From the NCBI RefSeq assembly GCF_002009425.1, contig NZ_CP019936.1, positions 2,219,297 through 2,283,296 of the forward strand: 64,000 bases of DNA. Direction: 5' to 3'. This stretch comes from Thiosocius teredinicola. GTDB taxonomy: Bacteria; Pseudomonadota; Gammaproteobacteria; Chromatiales; Chromatiaceae. Shown here piece after piece: positions 52,474-61,007 of the stretch (the stretch's first letter is position 1; every line of letters starts with the position of its first letter). The notes under the pieces were generated by a model, which was not told the origin of the DNA, searched no databases, and saw nothing but the letters and a program-made list of their open reading frames with translations. The translations under genes and the position numbers were made by a program.

Positions 52474-54146
52474 CACGCAAACTCCTCGGGAAAATATTTG
52501 AGCGCACAGCGCAATGGATTCGGTGCGGCTTGACCGAGGCCGCAGATCGATGCGTCTTCCATGACCCGGCACAGATCTTCGAGCGTGGGCACATCCCAAT
52601 CCGGTCGGGACATCAACGCCGCGGCTTTTTCCGTGCCGACCCGGCAAGGTGTGCATTGGCCGCAGGATTCATGCGCGAAGAAGTGCATGGCGTTGAGTGC
52701 CGCCTGGCGCACGCTGTCCTTGTCGGACAGGATGATCACCGCGGCCGAACCGATGAAACAGCCGTGCTGTTGCAGGGTGTCGAAGTCCAACGGCAGATCG
52801 TCCAGCGACGCCGGCAGAATGCCGCCCGAAGCACCGCCCGGAAAATAGGCCTTCAGCGAGTGACCTTCGAGCATGCCGCCGCAATACTCGTCGATGAGTT
52901 CGCGCACGCTGATGCCGGCGGGTGCCAGGTGCACGCCGGGTCTGTTGACTCGTCCGCTGACCGAGAAACTGCGCAGGCCTTTGCGCCCACGCCGACCGTG
53001 AGAACAGAACCAGTCGGCGCCCTTGTCGAGGATCTCGGGTACCCAGTAGAGGGTTTCCATATTGTGTTCGAGTGTCGGACGACCGAACAGACCGAGTTCC
53101 GCGATGTACGGCGGTCGCAAACGCGGCATGCCGCGTTTGCCTTCGATCGACTCGATCATGGCCGATTCCTCACCGCAGATGTAGGCGCCGGCGCCACGTC
53201 GCAATTCGATCTCCGGCAATGCGACCGGTGGCGATGCCAGCAAAGCATCCAGTTCGCGTTCGAGCAGGGCACGCACACCGGCATACTCGTCGCGCAGGTA
53301 GACGTAGATCTTTTCGATACCGACGACGTGTGCGGCGATCAACATGCCTTCGAAGAAACGATGTGGATCGCGTTCGAGGTAGTAGCGGTCTTTGAATGTT
53401 CCGGGTTCGCCTTCATCGATGTTGACCGCCATCAGGCGTGGTCCGGGATAGCCACTGACGATCCGCCACTTACGGCCGGCGGGAAAACCGGCGCCGCCGA
53501 GACCGCGCAGACCGGCATGCTCGAGCGTGGCAATGATGGCCTCTTTCGATTCGGGGCTGTCGTCTTCGACGATCCGCTGCAAACGGGTGTATCCGCCGTT
53601 CAGGCGATAGGTTTTGTAGTCGGCTGCCGTGGCCGGTGGCTCATCGTTGGTGCGGCCATCGCTGACCATTCCCTGTAGCTTGGACACATCGGCTTCGCCC
53701 GCCGGGCAGGTGCCGACGACCGCCACCGGAGCCTGTTCGCAGCGCCCGACGCATGGGACTGCTTGTACACGCACACCATCGCCCATCGTCCGCGCAAGTG
53801 CATCGATCAATTCGCGCGCGCCGGCCAGTTCGCAGCTTACCGACTCGCAGACACGGATCGTCAAAGGCGGTGGGGCCTGCTCTGGGTCTTTGACGACATC
53901 GAAATGGTGATAGAAGCTGGCCACCTCGTACACCTCGGCGGTCGCCAGTCGCATGACCTTGGCCAGTGCAACCAGCAGACCTGCAGGCAGGTGTCCGACG
54001 TCGTCCTGAATGCGGTGCAGGTATTCGATCAGCCGATCGCGGCGTGGCGTTTCGTCACCGAGATAGACGAGTACCTGTTCGATATCCTCGGCATGCGCCT
54101 GACGGCCCTTGGGCCGAGCGGCACGCTTTTTCTTTAGCGAGCTCAA
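52473..54146 (-). CDS. fdhB: NAD-dependent formate dehydrogenase, beta subunit (NuoE-NuoF fusion)
   Basis: 557 aa. The N-terminal NuoE-like domain (from YLHRIQDDVGHLP to VQAVPCVGRCEQAP) carries 2Fe-2S ligands. The NuoF-like domain has the NADH/FMN region GLRGLGGAGFPAGRKW, GAGAYICGEESAM, and the 4Fe-4S ligands ESCGQCTPCRVG. This fusion is typical of FDH1 beta subunits. It passes electrons from formate to NAD+. It lies 42 bases downstream of the SCO1 gene. Confidence 0.93.
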   Translation of the reverse strand: MSSLKKKRAARPKGRQAHAEDIEQVLVYLGDETPRRDRLIEYLHRIQDDVGHLPAGLLVALAKVMRLATAEVYEVASFYHHFDVVKDPEQAPPPLTIRVCESVSCELAGARELIDALARTMGDGVRVQAVPCVGRCEQAPVAVVGTCPAGEADVSKLQGMVSDGRTNDEPPATAADYKTYRLNGGYTRLQRIVEDDSPESKEAIIATLEHAGLRGLGGAGFPAGRKWRIVSGYPGPRLMAVNIDEGEPGTFKDRYYLERDPHRFFEGMLIAAHVVGIEKIYVYLRDEYAGVRALLERELDALLASPPVALPEIELRRGAGAYICGEESAMIESIEGKRGMPRLRPPYIAELGLFGRPTLEHNMETLYWVPEILDKGADWFCSHGRRGRKGLRSFSVSGRVNRPGVHLAPAGISVRELIDEYCGGMLEGHSLKAYFPGGASGGILPASLDDLPLDFDTLQQHGCFIGSAAVIILSDKDSVRQAALNAMHFFAHESCGQCTPCRVGTEKAAALMSRPDWDVPTLEDLCRVMEDASICGLGQAAPNPLRCALKYFPEEFA

Positions 54147-54188
54147 TGGGTGTTCCAGCGGTGGTTGGCGGACGGATGACTTGACATG

Positions 54189-54779
54189 TTATTGGGCCGG
54201 TTCGGCTTCGGTGTTGTGATGCGAGCGCGGTGCCGGGTCGGCGAGGGCGATGGCCACCGCATCGGCCAGCGCCTCGGTGGGCATGCCGTAGGGAACGATA
54301 CGCACCAGTTGCCCTTGCCTATCGACCACGAAGGTGTTGGCATTGTGGTCCAGCGTGTAGCGTTCGGATTCGCCTTTGCCGACGAAGCGGTAGCTGACCT
54401 GGTAGCGTTTCGCGACCGCATCCAGCTCGGCGGCGCTGCCTGTAAGGCCGTGGATGCGCTCGTGGAAGAACCCCGTGTATTCGCGCAGCTTTGCCGGCGA
54501 GTCACGTTCAGGGTCGAGCGAGACGAAGAAAGCGTCTACCTGCCGGACGCGATCGCCGAGCAGTGTGAGGGCGGCGCTGATGGTCGCCAGCCCGGTCGGG
54601 CAGACGTCAGGGCAGAAGGTGTAGCCGAACGACAGGACCACGGCGTGACCGCGCGAGTCGCTCAGGTGATACGCAGCGCCGTCGTCGCGGGTCAGCGTGA
54701 AGTCTCCGCCGATTCCCCAGGCGGAGCTGTACACGGTCGCCATCAACACCATAGAAAAAAATCGAAATGGGATGGCCAA
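54189..54779 (-). CDS. SCO1/SenC copper chaperone
   Basis: 196 aa from TTG 54779, with AGGAG six bases upstream. A membrane/signal segment (FRFFSMVLMATVYSS) precedes a thioredoxin-fold SCO domain with the CPDVC copper-binding pair and the later His in LDHNANTFVVD. It is expected to insert copper in periplasmic enzymes. Divergent from mtoX, whose product is copper-dependent, so MtoX is the likely client. First gene of SCO1-fdhB-fdhA. Confidence 0.88.
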   Translation of the reverse strand: MAIPFRFFSMVLMATVYSSAWGIGGDFTLTRDDGAAYHLSDSRGHAVVLSFGYTFCPDVCPTGLATISAALTLLGDRVRQVDAFFVSLDPERDSPAKLREYTGFFHERIHGLTGSAAELDAVAKRYQVSYRFVGKGESERYTLDHNANTFVVDRQGQLVRIVPYGMPTEALADAVAIALADPAPRSHHNTEAEPAQ

Positions 54780-54813
54780 CGACAACTCCTGAAGTACCTC
54801 TGTGGCTGTCGGA

Positions 54814-54829
54814 TGCAGCTTTGGTGCCA
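54814..54829 (-). promoter_or_regulatory. Sigma-54-type promoter for SCO1-fdhB-fdhA
   Basis: On the minus strand TGGCAC (54829-54824), five bases (CAAAG), then CTGCA (54818-54814). The GG and GC pairs have exact sigma-54 spacing; only the first base of TTGCA differs. The predicted start near 54803 leaves about 24 leader bases before the SCO1 TTG codon. Confidence 0.62.
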
Positions 54830-54865
54830 CCCTTGGCGACGCGCAGTAGCGTAAATCCTGATAGC

Positions 54866-54876
54866 GACACTGTGAC
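54866..54876. promoter_or_regulatory. GACACTGTGAC motif, possible activator site
   Basis: This 11-base motif (two GNGAC half-sites eight bases apart, GCGAC and GTGAC) is present once here, between the divergent SCO1 and mtoX promoters, and once at 60927-60937 between fhcD and the beta-RFAP synthase gene. It lies about 110 bases upstream of the mtoX -24 element, a normal enhancer distance for sigma-54 activators. Confidence 0.45.
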
Positions 54877-54984
54877 GTGTGCTGAGCAACCCGATTGCGG
54901 GCTGTAACCGGGGCGGCACAGTGCCAACTTTTTGCGTGCCCTTATCCGTCCTGTTCCGTTTAGGGAATTTCTCACTTCTAAAGA

Positions 54985-55001
54985 TTGGCACTTTCGTTGC
55001 A
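54985..55001 (+). promoter_or_regulatory. Sigma-54 promoter of mtoX
   Basis: TTGGCAC (54985-54991), five bases, TTGCA (54997-55001) is an exact match to the sigma-54 consensus with correct spacing. The predicted start near 55012 leaves a leader of about 110 bases before the mtoX ATG. Control would then need an enhancer-binding activator, which is not in this window. Confidence 0.78.
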
Positions 55002-55122
55002 CTCAAATGGCTAGTCTGCGCACAAAAAAATACATGCAGACGCGTTGCCCCATTTGGCGGATCGCACGGCCATGCAGGTCGGGTAACAGCTAGCAACGTT
55101 TATCGATTTGGGAGGAACAAAA

Positions 55123-56502
55123 ATGCGTCTCGCATTGAGAGATCTATTGGGCCGCAGCACGCTGGCCCTGGCGATTGCCACATCCGCGGCATTCACATCG
55201 TTGGCGCCGCAGGCAGTCGCCGATGAAACCTGCATGTCACCCTACATGGCGAAGATCGTCGGCCAGGAAGACTTCGTCTACGTCTGGACCCTGGGTGTCG
55301 ACGGCTTGGGCGACGGACAGGACAAACTGGTCACGGTCGACGTCAATCCGAAGTCGCCGAATTATGGAAAGGTCGTTCACACCTTGTCGGTCGGTGGGCG
55401 CAACGAGGCTCACCATTCCGGCTTCACCGACGACCGCCGCTATCTATGGGCCGGCGGCCTGGATACCAACAAGATCTTCATCTTCGATGTTCACAGCGAT
55501 CCGGGCCAACCGAAGCTGCACAAGGTCGTCACCGACTTCGTCTCGGCCAGCGGCGGCGTGGTCGGACCGCATACCACCTACGCCTTGCCCGGCCGGATGA
55601 TGATCACCGGTCTGTCGAACAACAAAGACCATGGTGGCCGCACGGCATTGGTCGAGTACACCAACGGCGGCGAATTCGTGGCGACCCACTGGATGCCGAC
55701 CGACGCCAATCTCGGCGGCGCCAGCAAGAGCGGTCAGTTTGCCGACGGCTACGGCTACGACGTGAGGGCACTGCCGCGACGCAACCTGATGGTCACCTCA
55801 TCGTTCACCGGCTGGTCGAACTACATGATGGACTTCGGCAAGATGTTGCAGGACAAGGAGGCCATGAAACGCTTCGGCAACACCGTGGTTGTCTGGGATC
55901 TGCATACGCGTAAGGCGAAAAAGGTACTGGATGTGCCCGGAGCACCGCTCGAGCTACGCTGTGCCTGGGGCGCCAACAACAACTACTGCTTCACGACCAC
56001 GGCACTGACCTCGAAGATCTGGTTGATCTACGAAGATGACGCCGGTGAGTGGCAGGCCAAGGCCGTGGCCGATATCGGCGATCCATCGAAAGTGCCGCTG
56101 CCGGTCGATATCTCGATCAGCTCGGACGACAAACACCTGTGGGTGGATACCTTCATGGACGGCAAGGCGCGCCTGTTCGATATCTCGGACCCGTTCGCGC
56201 CGAAGCAGGTCTATGAAAAGGTGATCGGCAAACAGGTCAACATGGCGTCGTCGAGCTGGGATGGCCAGCGCGTGTACTTCACCTCCTCGTTGCTCGCCAA
56301 CTGGGACAAGAAGGGTGACGACAATGAGCAGTTCTTCAAGGCCTACGAGTGGAACGGCAACGAGCTGGTTGAGAAGTTCAGCGTAGACTTTACCGCTGAG
56401 AAACTCGGTCGCGCCCACCAGATGCGTTTCGGCGCGTATTCACTGTATGCCAAGCACAAGGACGACACGCCGTCCGGTCGTGCATTGGCGGCCAAGGAGT
56501 AA
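55123..56502 (+). CDS. mtoX: Methanethiol oxidase (SBP56/selenium-binding protein family)
   Basis: 459 aa from ATG 55123, preceded by GGAGG. A Sec signal peptide ending AVA-DE exports the enzyme. The rest is the SBP56 beta-propeller: HTLSVGGRNEAHHSGF, DRRYLWAGGLDTNKIF, GGVVGPHTTYALPGRMMITG and LPVDISISSDDKHLWVDTF are recognisable blocks. Periplasmic homologues in Hyphomicrobium convert methanethiol, O2 and water to formaldehyde, H2S and H2O2, and are copper-dependent. Neighbours (SCO1, MauG-like, TlpA) agree with copper-enzyme maturation. Confidence 0.9.
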   Translation: MRLALRDLLGRSTLALAIATSAAFTSLAPQAVADETCMSPYMAKIVGQEDFVYVWTLGVDGLGDGQDKLVTVDVNPKSPNYGKVVHTLSVGGRNEAHHSGFTDDRRYLWAGGLDTNKIFIFDVHSDPGQPKLHKVVTDFVSASGGVVGPHTTYALPGRMMITGLSNNKDHGGRTALVEYTNGGEFVATHWMPTDANLGGASKSGQFADGYGYDVRALPRRNLMVTSSFTGWSNYMMDFGKMLQDKEAMKRFGNTVVVWDLHTRKAKKVLDVPGAPLELRCAWGANNNYCFTTTALTSKIWLIYEDDAGEWQAKAVADIGDPSKVPLPVDISISSDDKHLWVDTFMDGKARLFDISDPFAPKQVYEKVIGKQVNMASSSWDGQRVYFTSSLLANWDKKGDDNEQFFKAYEWNGNELVEKFSVDFTAEKLGRAHQMRFGAYSLYAKHKDDTPSGRALAAKE

Positions 56503-56507
56503 GGCGT

Positions 56508-56545
56508 AGGGCCCGGCTGCGCGGCACTGCGGCGCAGCCGGCCCT
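56508..56545 (+). promoter_or_regulatory. Stem-loop between mtoX and the SCO1-MauG gene
   Basis: AGGGCCCGGCTGCGC (56508-56522) can pair with GCGCAGCCGGCCCT (56532-56545) with one bulge. No T-run follows, so a processing or mRNA-stability role is more likely than full termination; this would keep mtoX mRNA in excess over the downstream genes. Confidence 0.55.
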
Positions 56546-56562
56546 GTTCGCTGACATTCGAT

Positions 56563-58530
56563 ATGCGATCGATATCTTCGACGTGCGCTGTTGCGCTCGC
56601 GTGGCTGTTGTTGACGGGCGTGGCACACGCAGCCGGCGAGACCGACGAGCACAAAGACACGCAAAAACAGGTCTTGGCGCCGTTCTATACGAGCTCCCAG
56701 TTCGATGCACCACCGGCCGGCAGCTATGCCTTACCGGATCTGGGCCCCGCGGCCGACGGCGAGGTGCTTGACGCACGCGGCCGACCGCAACGCCTGCATG
56801 CGCTGTTTGGTGACGACAAAGTCGTGCTGCTCAGCTTCATCTACAGCACCTGCAGCGATATCAACGGCTGCCCGTTGGCAACCGCGGTGCTGTACCGGGT
56901 TATTCAGAAGCTCAGGGACGACCCGCAGCTCGGCGAGCGGCTGCGTATCGTCAGCCTGAGCTTCGATCCCACGTACGATACGCCCGACGTGATGGGCCTG
57001 TACGGTTCCGGTTTTCAGGCCGAAGGTGATTGGCGTTTTCTGACCACGAAGTCGCAGCAACAACTGCAACCGATACTCGAGCGCTATGGTCAGTCTGTGA
57101 TCCGTGATATCGACGACAAAGGCGAACCGATGCCGTCTTTTTCGCATATCCTGCGCGTGTTCCTGATCGACCCCGAGAAACGCATCCGCAACATCTACAG
57201 CGTATCGTTTCTCAATCCGGACCTGTTGATCAACGACGCCAAGACGGTGCTCAATCTGCCGGACAGCTCCCGTGCCGACGGGCGCATGGCGCACAATTCG
57301 GTAGCGACCCTATCCAAACCCGGCGATGACAAGCGTGGCTATGAAACGGCCGATTACGAGACGGCGAGCCACGATCTGGTCCAACGCCGTGGTCAACAGG
57401 CCGACCTGTTCGAACTCGCATCCAATCCGCCTCTGGGTCTGCCGGCGGTTCCGCAGCCGGCGGACAACCCGCTGACGCGCGAACGGATCCAACTGGGTCG
57501 GCGGCTGTTCTTCGATCGACGGTTGTCGTTGAACGATACGTTTTCGTGCGCCATGTGCCACGTACCCGAACAGGGTTTCACCAGCAACGAACTGGCGACC
57601 GCGGTCGGGTTTGAAGGACGTAGCGTGCGGCGCAACACACCGACGCTGTACAACAGCGCCTACCTGACGAAGCTGTTCCACGACGGCCGCGAGACGACGC
57701 TTGAACAGCAGGTCTGGTCGCCGCTGCTGGCACACAATGAGATGGCCAATCCATCGATCGGCGCGGTCATCGAAAAGATCCGCCGCACGCCGGACTATGC
57801 GGGCCTGTTCGAAGCCGCGTTCGACGGCAAAGGGCCGAGCATGGAAACGGTCGGCATGGCGCTGGCGGCGTATGAGCGCACGCTGGTCTCGGCCAACTCC
57901 GCTTTTGATCGTTGGCATTTCGGCGGCGACCTGGGCGCATTGAACCCCGCCGCCAAACGCGGGTTTGCCTTGTTCACCGGCAAGGCCGGGTGTGCATCGT
58001 GTCATTCGGTGCAATCCGAGCACGCCTTGTTCACCGACAATGCCCTGCACAACACCGGCGTCGGCTATCGTGAATCCATGGGCATTCGCAGCGAGAAGCA
58101 GCGCGTGCTAGTCGCGCCCGGCGTCGAGATCGAGGTCGACCGCGACATCATCGATCAGGTTTCCGAGCCGGCACCGGCCGATGTCGGTCTCTACGAAGTG
58201 ACCCAGAACCCGCACGATCGATGGAAGTACCGTACGCCGAGCCTGCGCAACGTCGCGTTGACGGCGCCTTATATGCACAATGGCTCGATGAGCTCGCTGC
58301 GTGAGGTGATCGCGTTCTACAACGACGGCGGGGTGGAAAATGAGCTGCTGGACCCGCGTATCCGGCCGCTGGGGTTGGCCGATGAAGAGATCGACGATTT
58401 GCTTGCGTTTCTGCACAGCCTGACGGGCGACAGTGTTGATACAATCGTGTCCGATGCCTTCGCCGCACCGGTCGGCGATATCACCAAGAACGATCCACAC
58501 TGGGCGCACAAGAAGCTTGCCGATGATTAA
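56563..58530 (+). CDS. SCO1-domain/di-haem MauG-cytochrome c peroxidase fusion
   Basis: 655 aa. A signal peptide (AVALAWLLLTGVAHAA) is followed by a SCO1-like domain (residues about 40-230) with Cys residues in STCSDINGC and a His in FSHILRVFLID. The C-terminal half, from about 290, is a di-haem c module with CAMCH and CASCH and a TAPYMHNGSMSSL loop, as in MauG or bacterial cytochrome c peroxidase. In known mtoX loci these are separate genes as I recall. It may mature the MtoX active site or remove the H2O2 made by it. Confidence 0.88.
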   Translation: MRSISSTCAVALAWLLLTGVAHAAGETDEHKDTQKQVLAPFYTSSQFDAPPAGSYALPDLGPAADGEVLDARGRPQRLHALFGDDKVVLLSFIYSTCSDINGCPLATAVLYRVIQKLRDDPQLGERLRIVSLSFDPTYDTPDVMGLYGSGFQAEGDWRFLTTKSQQQLQPILERYGQSVIRDIDDKGEPMPSFSHILRVFLIDPEKRIRNIYSVSFLNPDLLINDAKTVLNLPDSSRADGRMAHNSVATLSKPGDDKRGYETADYETASHDLVQRRGQQADLFELASNPPLGLPAVPQPADNPLTRERIQLGRRLFFDRRLSLNDTFSCAMCHVPEQGFTSNELATAVGFEGRSVRRNTPTLYNSAYLTKLFHDGRETTLEQQVWSPLLAHNEMANPSIGAVIEKIRRTPDYAGLFEAAFDGKGPSMETVGMALAAYERTLVSANSAFDRWHFGGDLGALNPAAKRGFALFTGKAGCASCHSVQSEHALFTDNALHNTGVGYRESMGIRSEKQRVLVAPGVEIEVDRDIIDQVSEPAPADVGLYEVTQNPHDRWKYRTPSLRNVALTAPYMHNGSMSSLREVIAFYNDGGVENELLDPRIRPLGLADEEIDDLLAFLHSLTGDSVDTIVSDAFAAPVGDITKNDPHWAHKKLADD

Positions 58531-59050
58531 GAGATTGCTGCAATTGGGTCTGCTGTCGCTGTTCAGCGGTATCGTCTGTGCCCAGGGTTTGTTGGACCGC
58601 CTCGAACAACCGCGACCGGCACCGGCCTTTGAACTGCCGGGGATCGATGGCAAAACCTACCGTCTGGCCGATTTCCGTGGGCGCTACCTGTTGGTCAATT
58701 TCTGGGCGGTTTGGTGTCCGCCGTGCCGCCAGGAGATGCCGTCGATGCAGGGCGCCTACCAGGAACTGAAGAGCCCGCGCTTCGACATGCTGGCGATCCA
58801 TGTGGGTCCCAGTCGCGAGGATGCAGACAAGTTCGCCAAAGGGCAGTTGCTGCATTTTCCGATTGTCGTCGACGAACATATGGACCTTGGCGGTTGGCAG
58901 GTCGAAGGGCTGCCGACCACGTTTCTGGTCGACCCGAAAGGCATGATCATCGCCAGTGCTATCGGTGAACGCGAATGGGACAGTGAAGAGATGTTGGCGC
59001 AGCTGCAAGCGCTGATGGCCGCCGAGCCGGCAGTCGCCGACGGTCGTTGA
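58523..59050 (+). CDS. TlpA-family thiol-disulfide oxidoreductase
   Basis: 175 aa, starting eight bases inside the previous gene (ATG 58523). Signal/anchor (RLLQLGLLSLFSGIVCA) then a thioredoxin fold with FWAVWCPPCRQEMP and the cis-Pro segment VEGLPTTFLVDPKG. It probably keeps Cys ligands of SCO1 or haem c apoproteins reduced. Last gene of the mtoX operon. Confidence 0.9.
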   Translation: MIKRLLQLGLLSLFSGIVCAQGLLDRLEQPRPAPAFELPGIDGKTYRLADFRGRYLLVNFWAVWCPPCRQEMPSMQGAYQELKSPRFDMLAIHVGPSREDADKFAKGQLLHFPIVVDEHMDLGGWQVEGLPTTFLVDPKGMIIASAIGEREWDSEEMLAQLQALMAAEPAVADGR

Positions 59051-59066
59051 CCGCCGGCAGGGACGC

Positions 59067-59894
59067 TCAGGCAGCGCGACTGACCACCAGGATCTCGCCG
59101 CGACCATTCTCGGCCAGGTCGCCGAGCAATCGCTGCGTGACTTGGCTGCCGTTGCCAAGGGGCAAGCCGCCGTCGCTCAATCGCTGCAGTTCGGTGAGCA
59201 GCATCGTGACAAAGGGCAGATCGCAGTGGCCGTTGCCGGCAATCGTCGATGACAGCCCGGCCGGTACCTCGTGCACCACCACGCTGCCGCGTTGCATACC
59301 GTGGCAGGCGAGGGGGCCGACGTGGCCACCGACGTACGCGGTGCCGGCGATCATGCGGTGGGCAAGCAACTCGCCGACGCTGCCCTCGATGATCAAGTAG
59401 CCGCGCCGCTGACGCTCGCCTGCACGCTTGCCGGCATTGCCCCGGACATAAATCAATCCCCCCTGCTGGCCGCGCCTTTCACCGCCCATCGGCGCGCCGA
59501 CAAAGTCACCGGCGTTGCCCGTAATGGATAAGGCGCCGCCGGCCAAAGCGCTGCCGGCGTAATCGCCGGCATTGCCCCGGATGTCGAGCCGACCACCACC
59601 CATGGCCCGCCCTGCATAGTCACCCGCATCTCCCTGCACGATCAGCGTGCCGGCGTTCATGCCGGCGCCGAGGAAGTCGAGTCGGTCGTCAAGCGGCACG
59701 ATCTCGAGGACATCGTCGCTTGTGGATTCGGTCGACACCGAAAACACGTCGCCGAGCGCCAGGCGACGTTTACCGCTGCAGAGCTCGATGCGCTGCAGTT
59801 CGGTTTCGTCCAGGCCGGCGAGACGTTCGGGAGTGACTCCGCGCATATCGATACGCTGTGCGGAAGGTTGTTGTTGTCTGAGTGTCACCTTCAC
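59067..59894 (-). CDS. fhcC: Formylmethanofuran dehydrogenase-like subunit C (FhcC)
   Basis: 275 aa from GTG 59894 overlapping the fhcD stop. Repeated glycine motifs (GDAGDYAGRAMGGG, GNAGDYAGSALAGG, GNAGDFVGAPMGGE) make the right-handed beta helix of FwdC/FhcC. In methylotrophs FhcABCD hydrolyses formyl-H4MPT to formate; subunits A and B are not in the window. Confidence 0.93.
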   Translation of the reverse strand: MKVTLRQQQPSAQRIDMRGVTPERLAGLDETELQRIELCSGKRRLALGDVFSVSTESTSDDVLEIVPLDDRLDFLGAGMNAGTLIVQGDAGDYAGRAMGGGRLDIRGNAGDYAGSALAGGALSITGNAGDFVGAPMGGERRGQQGGLIYVRGNAGKRAGERQRRGYLIIEGSVGELLAHRMIAGTAYVGGHVGPLACHGMQRGSVVVHEVPAGLSSTIAGNGHCDLPFVTMLLTELQRLSDGGLPLGNGSQVTQRLLGDLAENGRGEILVVSRAA

Positions 59895-60787
59895 GACATC
59901 ACCTCGTGCAGGTGGAAATGAAACTTGCCGAGCTTGCCGCCATAGTTGCCGGCCGAGATCGCGACGATGCCGTCGTCCCGGCCACGTTTGCACACCGCCT
60001 CGATACCGACGCGCATCGCTTGGCTGATGTCCTGTTCGTCGATCCCGTTGATCACGATCTCGAGCACCGCGTGGGTGTCAGCGTCGAGTTTGGACTCGAC
60101 CAGACCTCGCAGCGTCGGGCAATAGGCATCGTTGGTCGATGCCATCAGCGCCTTGTACTTCGAACCCACCTTCGATCCGGAACGAACGATGCCGCCCGGA
60201 AACGGCAACACGATGTTCGGCAGTCGGCGCATGGCGTCGACCGCATCTTCACAGGCCGTCAGTGCCTGTGACTGTGATTGGGCAAGCACCAGGAAATTGC
60301 CGCCGCCCACCGCCGGGCAGCGCGCGGTATGTTCTTCGACGACGAACTCGCCATCCATCACGGGCACGCGCCAGTAGCGGTTGCCGTTGATGAGCTTGCT
60401 GATCTGGTAGCCGTCGCCGAAGTAGCGAAGTTGTTTTCCCATCGGGACTTTCTCGTCACCCTGCATACCGGCGAACAAGGCGGTGGTGGGACAGGTGAGC
60501 ACACATTGGCCCGCGCGGCGTTCCAGTTGTTTCGCCAGGTCTTTGGATGACATGGCGAACAGCAGTACGCTCACGCCGGGCCGGCCGTCCGGTGTTTCGC
60601 TTTCCGGCCACTCCGCTTCTATGCCGGCCTCGACGCCACAGCCGATGACTGAGGTGGCGAATCCGGTCATGGTTTGAGCGGCCGTTCGCGCCCAGCGCAG
60701 ACTGCTTGCCGTGATCATTACGCGCGTCGCCTTCATGCCGAAGGCTTCGGCGAATGTATCTTCGATCGTGACTCCGTTGAGCTCCAT
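59891..60787 (-). CDS. fhcD: Formylmethanofuran:H4MPT formyltransferase subunit (FhcD/Ftr)
   Basis: 298 aa. The family opens with LNGVTIEDTFAEAFGMKATRVMIT (residues 3-26), and contains GCGVEAGIE, the FPGGIVRSGSKVGSKYK segment and the C-terminal SAGNYGGKLGKFHFHL. It transfers the formyl group in the H4MPT-linked oxidation of formaldehyde. ATG preceded by AGGGA; a sigma-54-like promoter sits about 20-50 bases upstream. Confidence 0.94.
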   Translation of the reverse strand: MELNGVTIEDTFAEAFGMKATRVMITASSLRWARTAAQTMTGFATSVIGCGVEAGIEAEWPESETPDGRPGVSVLLFAMSSKDLAKQLERRAGQCVLTCPTTALFAGMQGDEKVPMGKQLRYFGDGYQISKLINGNRYWRVPVMDGEFVVEEHTARCPAVGGGNFLVLAQSQSQALTACEDAVDAMRRLPNIVLPFPGGIVRSGSKVGSKYKALMASTNDAYCPTLRGLVESKLDADTHAVLEIVINGIDEQDISQAMRVGIEAVCKRGRDDGIVAISAGNYGGKLGKFHFHLHEVMS

Positions 60788-60820
60788 GTATGATCCCTGG
60801 AAATTGCAGGCACAGGCTTA

Positions 60821-60837
60821 CGCAAGAGCTGTGCCGC
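60821..60837 (-). promoter_or_regulatory. Sigma-54-type promoter of fhcDC
   Basis: On the minus strand GCGGCAC (60837-60831), five bases (AGCTC), TTGCG (60825-60821). GG and GC are at exact -24/-12 spacing; two bases of the -24 flank and the last base differ from consensus. A start near 60810 gives a leader of about 23 bases before the fhcD ATG. Confidence 0.58.
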
Positions 60838-60924
60838 GGCGACTTGTCTACCAGCGTTAAGGGGAGGCGGTAAGGTCGCGAATGTGACAGCAAAAAGCAA
60901 TTGTCATGGGCGCGCTTACTGATT

Positions 60925-60937
60925 GTGACACTGTGAC
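60925..60937. promoter_or_regulatory. GTGACACTGTGAC motif, possible activator site
   Basis: Contains the same 11 bases as the SCO1/mtoX intergenic region (54866-54876), here with two full GTGAC half-sites eight bases apart. A further GTGAC lies at 60884-60888. It is about 90 bases from the fhcD -24 element. Confidence 0.45.
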
Positions 60938-61007
60938 TCAATCCAGACGCAGAGAGCGTACTAGTAAATCGGAATCGTGCCCGCAGGTGGCGTTTTCGCA
61001 AGCAGGC

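Noticed and set aside
52242-53678. A 478-codon open frame antisense to fdhB
   Set aside because: fdhB motifs (NuoE/NuoF) are complete on the other strand; the frame is a compositional artefact.
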